Source: Paramuribaculum sp. (GTDB lineage: Bacteria > Bacteroidota > Bacteroidia > Bacteroidales > Muribaculaceae). From it: 6,815 nucleotides of DNA. Position 1 is the stretch's first letter. Every line of letters starts with the position of its first letter. The notes under the pieces are model-generated. The model did not search any database. It was given only the letters and a program-made list of their open reading frames with translations, and was not told where the DNA came from. Position numbers and translations under genes: made by a program. Shown here in pieces: positions 5,686 through 6,815 of this stretch. The stretch spans positions 1-6,815 of the forward strand of contig JAIDXU010000271.1 of assembly GCA_029058455.1 (NCBI GenBank), in the 5' to 3' direction.

Positions 5686-6753
5686 ATGAAGTATCTTAAT
5701 ATAAAAAAGGCAATCGCAGCCTGGCAGGATATACAACCCCTTTCCGACAAAGACAGAGAGAGGCTTAACCGTCGTTTTACAGTTGACTTCAATTATAATA
5801 GTAATCACATTGAAGGCAATACGTTGACCTACGGACAAACTGAAATTCTCTTGCTTTTCGGTAAGGTGATAGGCGAAGCCGACGTGCGCGACATAGAGGA
5901 AATGACGGCAAGCAACGTAGGCTTGAAAATGATGACCGAGGAGGCTGCCATGAGGCAAATACCTTTAACGCAGAACTTCATCCGCACACTACATAAAACA
6001 TTGTTACGCGAAGATTATACCGTTTATCGCAATCTGCCGGGAGGCATACAGACAAGCTATGTGATTCATGCCGGACAATACAAAACCAGACCCAATAGTG
6101 TAATCACAAGATATGGCGACCGTTTTGAATATGCCTCTCCTGAAGAGACTCCAGGTCTTATGGCTGATTTAATCGATTGGTATAACACTGCCGAGCAGGA
6201 GAGCCGATTTTCGCCTGTGGAATTAGCGGCATTGTTTCATTACCGCTATATAAGGATTCATCCATTTGAGGATGGCAACGGACGTATAGCTCGACTTATG
6301 GTCAACTATATTCTTGCCCGACATAACTATCCTATGATAGTAGTCCGTAGCCGCAAGAAAAGCGAATATCTGGAAGCCTTACATCAAACTGACATAAACG
6401 TCGGGCCGACACCAAGCGACGGTGCCCATGCTGATATAAAAGATATTGCTCCATTCATGAAATATTTTAATGAGCTGGTCGCAACTGAAGTTTATAACGA
6501 TGTGCTTTTTGTAAGTAAACGAAATGAGAATATCTGGTGGTATGATGGAGAACAGATTAAATTCAGGTCCCCTAATTACTCCAAACTTCTCATCGCGATG
6601 CAAACACAACCCAATCTTACACTCGAAGATATGCATGAAGAAATAGGAATCAGTAAAACTGCTATCCAAAAACTCCTGAATAATCTTATTTCAAAAAGAT
6701 ATGTTGAGCAATCCCACAAAGATGGAGGCTGGAGAGTGCTCCTCACGCAATAA
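5686..6753 (+). CDS. Fic-domain protein AMP transferase, self-inhibited class II, with C-terminal winged helix
   Basis: A 355-aa cytoplasmic enzyme expected to transfer AMP from ATP to a hydroxyl of a target protein. The catalytic motif HPFEDGNGRIAR (192-203) is complete: His192 is the general base, Glu195-Asp196 bind magnesium, and the GNGR loop holds the phosphates. The inhibitory helix is N-terminal, SNHIEG (39-44), matching [S/T]xxxE[G/N]; its Glu43 is expected to block productive ATP binding. This makes it a class II Fic protein, which needs no separate antitoxin gene, and none is seen. Residues about 300-355 form a winged helix (LTLEDMHEEIGISKTAIQKLLNNLISKRYVEQS, then GGWRVLL), suggesting DNA binding or self-regulation. 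ATG 5686 is preferred over TTG 5665, which lies inside the -7 element. The protein target is unknown. It is transcribed away from the Crp-like gene. Confidence 0.92.
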   Translation: MKYLNIKKAIAAWQDIQPLSDKDRERLNRRFTVDFNYNSNHIEGNTLTYGQTEILLLFGKVIGEADVRDIEEMTASNVGLKMMTEEAAMRQIPLTQNFIRTLHKTLLREDYTVYRNLPGGIQTSYVIHAGQYKTRPNSVITRYGDRFEYASPEETPGLMADLIDWYNTAEQESRFSPVELAALFHYRYIRIHPFEDGNGRIARLMVNYILARHNYPMIVVRSRKKSEYLEALHQTDINVGPTPSDGAHADIKDIAPFMKYFNELVATEVYNDVLFVSKRNENIWWYDGEQIKFRSPNYSKLLIAMQTQPNLTLEDMHEEIGISKTAIQKLLNNLISKRYVEQSHKDGGWRVLLTQ

Positions 6754-6815
6754 ACCACATAGAAAATATCCTTTTTTTATCCAATAACCGACCCGCTTCT
6801 TAACATACTTATTTA

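Noticed and set aside
5632..5958. Minus-strand open frame of 108 codons opposite the start of the Fic gene.
   Set aside because: It overlaps a well-supported coding region, has no family motifs and runs through the Fic promoter; it is a shadow frame.
6754..6815. Possible terminator after the Fic gene, with a T7 run at about 6772.
   Set aside because: No stem of useful length precedes the T-run.

Overview
The window looks like chromosomal DNA of a gut-type Bacteroidales bacterium, possibly Muribaculaceae; the family is an inference. The signs are exact matches to the Bacteroidetes -7 promoter element TAnnTTTG ahead of three genes, no obvious Shine-Dalgarno sequences, secreted proteins with A-x-A|Q signal-peptide ends, and Bacteroidales-style protein types (a Cthe_2159-like beta-helix protein, short Crp-like regulators).

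Layout from left to right. Positions 1-258 hold three 10-bp tandem repeats at the edge and then a plus-strand open stretch that reads like the C-terminal end of a larger, broken gene. A hairpin region at 272-306 separates this from a minus-strand group. In transcription order that group is a small secreted protein of 131 aa (3644-3249), a secreted 636-aa carbohydrate-binding beta-helix protein (3243-1333, 5 nt after the first), and a PfkB-family sugar kinase resembling fructokinases (1284-388, 48 nt further on). Upstream on the same strand are a Crp/Fnr-type regulator (5494-4934) and an integral-membrane acyltransferase of the OafA type (4875-3742) with its own -7 element. A divergent 191-nt intergenic region then separates the regulator from a plus-strand Fic-domain AMP transferase with an N-terminal self-inhibition motif and a C-terminal winged helix (5686-6753). 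The last 62 nt hold no recognisable gene or terminator.

How the genes may work together. The small secreted protein and the beta-helix protein are so close that they are very probably co-transcribed and used together at the cell surface or in the periplasm. The sugar kinase may be on the same transcript. The Crp-like regulator and the acyltransferase may form a second unit, perhaps concerned with modifying envelope polysaccharide. The Fic gene is a separate, divergently transcribed unit.

I do not see a clear new multi-gene system. The least explained part is the regulator/Fic intergenic region. It contains a 27-bp dyad (12 of 13 position pairs complementary) just ahead of the Fic promoter, a second 14-bp dyad 6 nt away, and a regulator promoter so close to its ATG that the mRNA would be leaderless. 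A 9-nt half-site of the larger dyad recurs ahead of the secreted-protein operon. Two genes whose longest reading frames begin at TTG should be started at the next ATG, because in both cases that TTG is part of the -7 promoter element.
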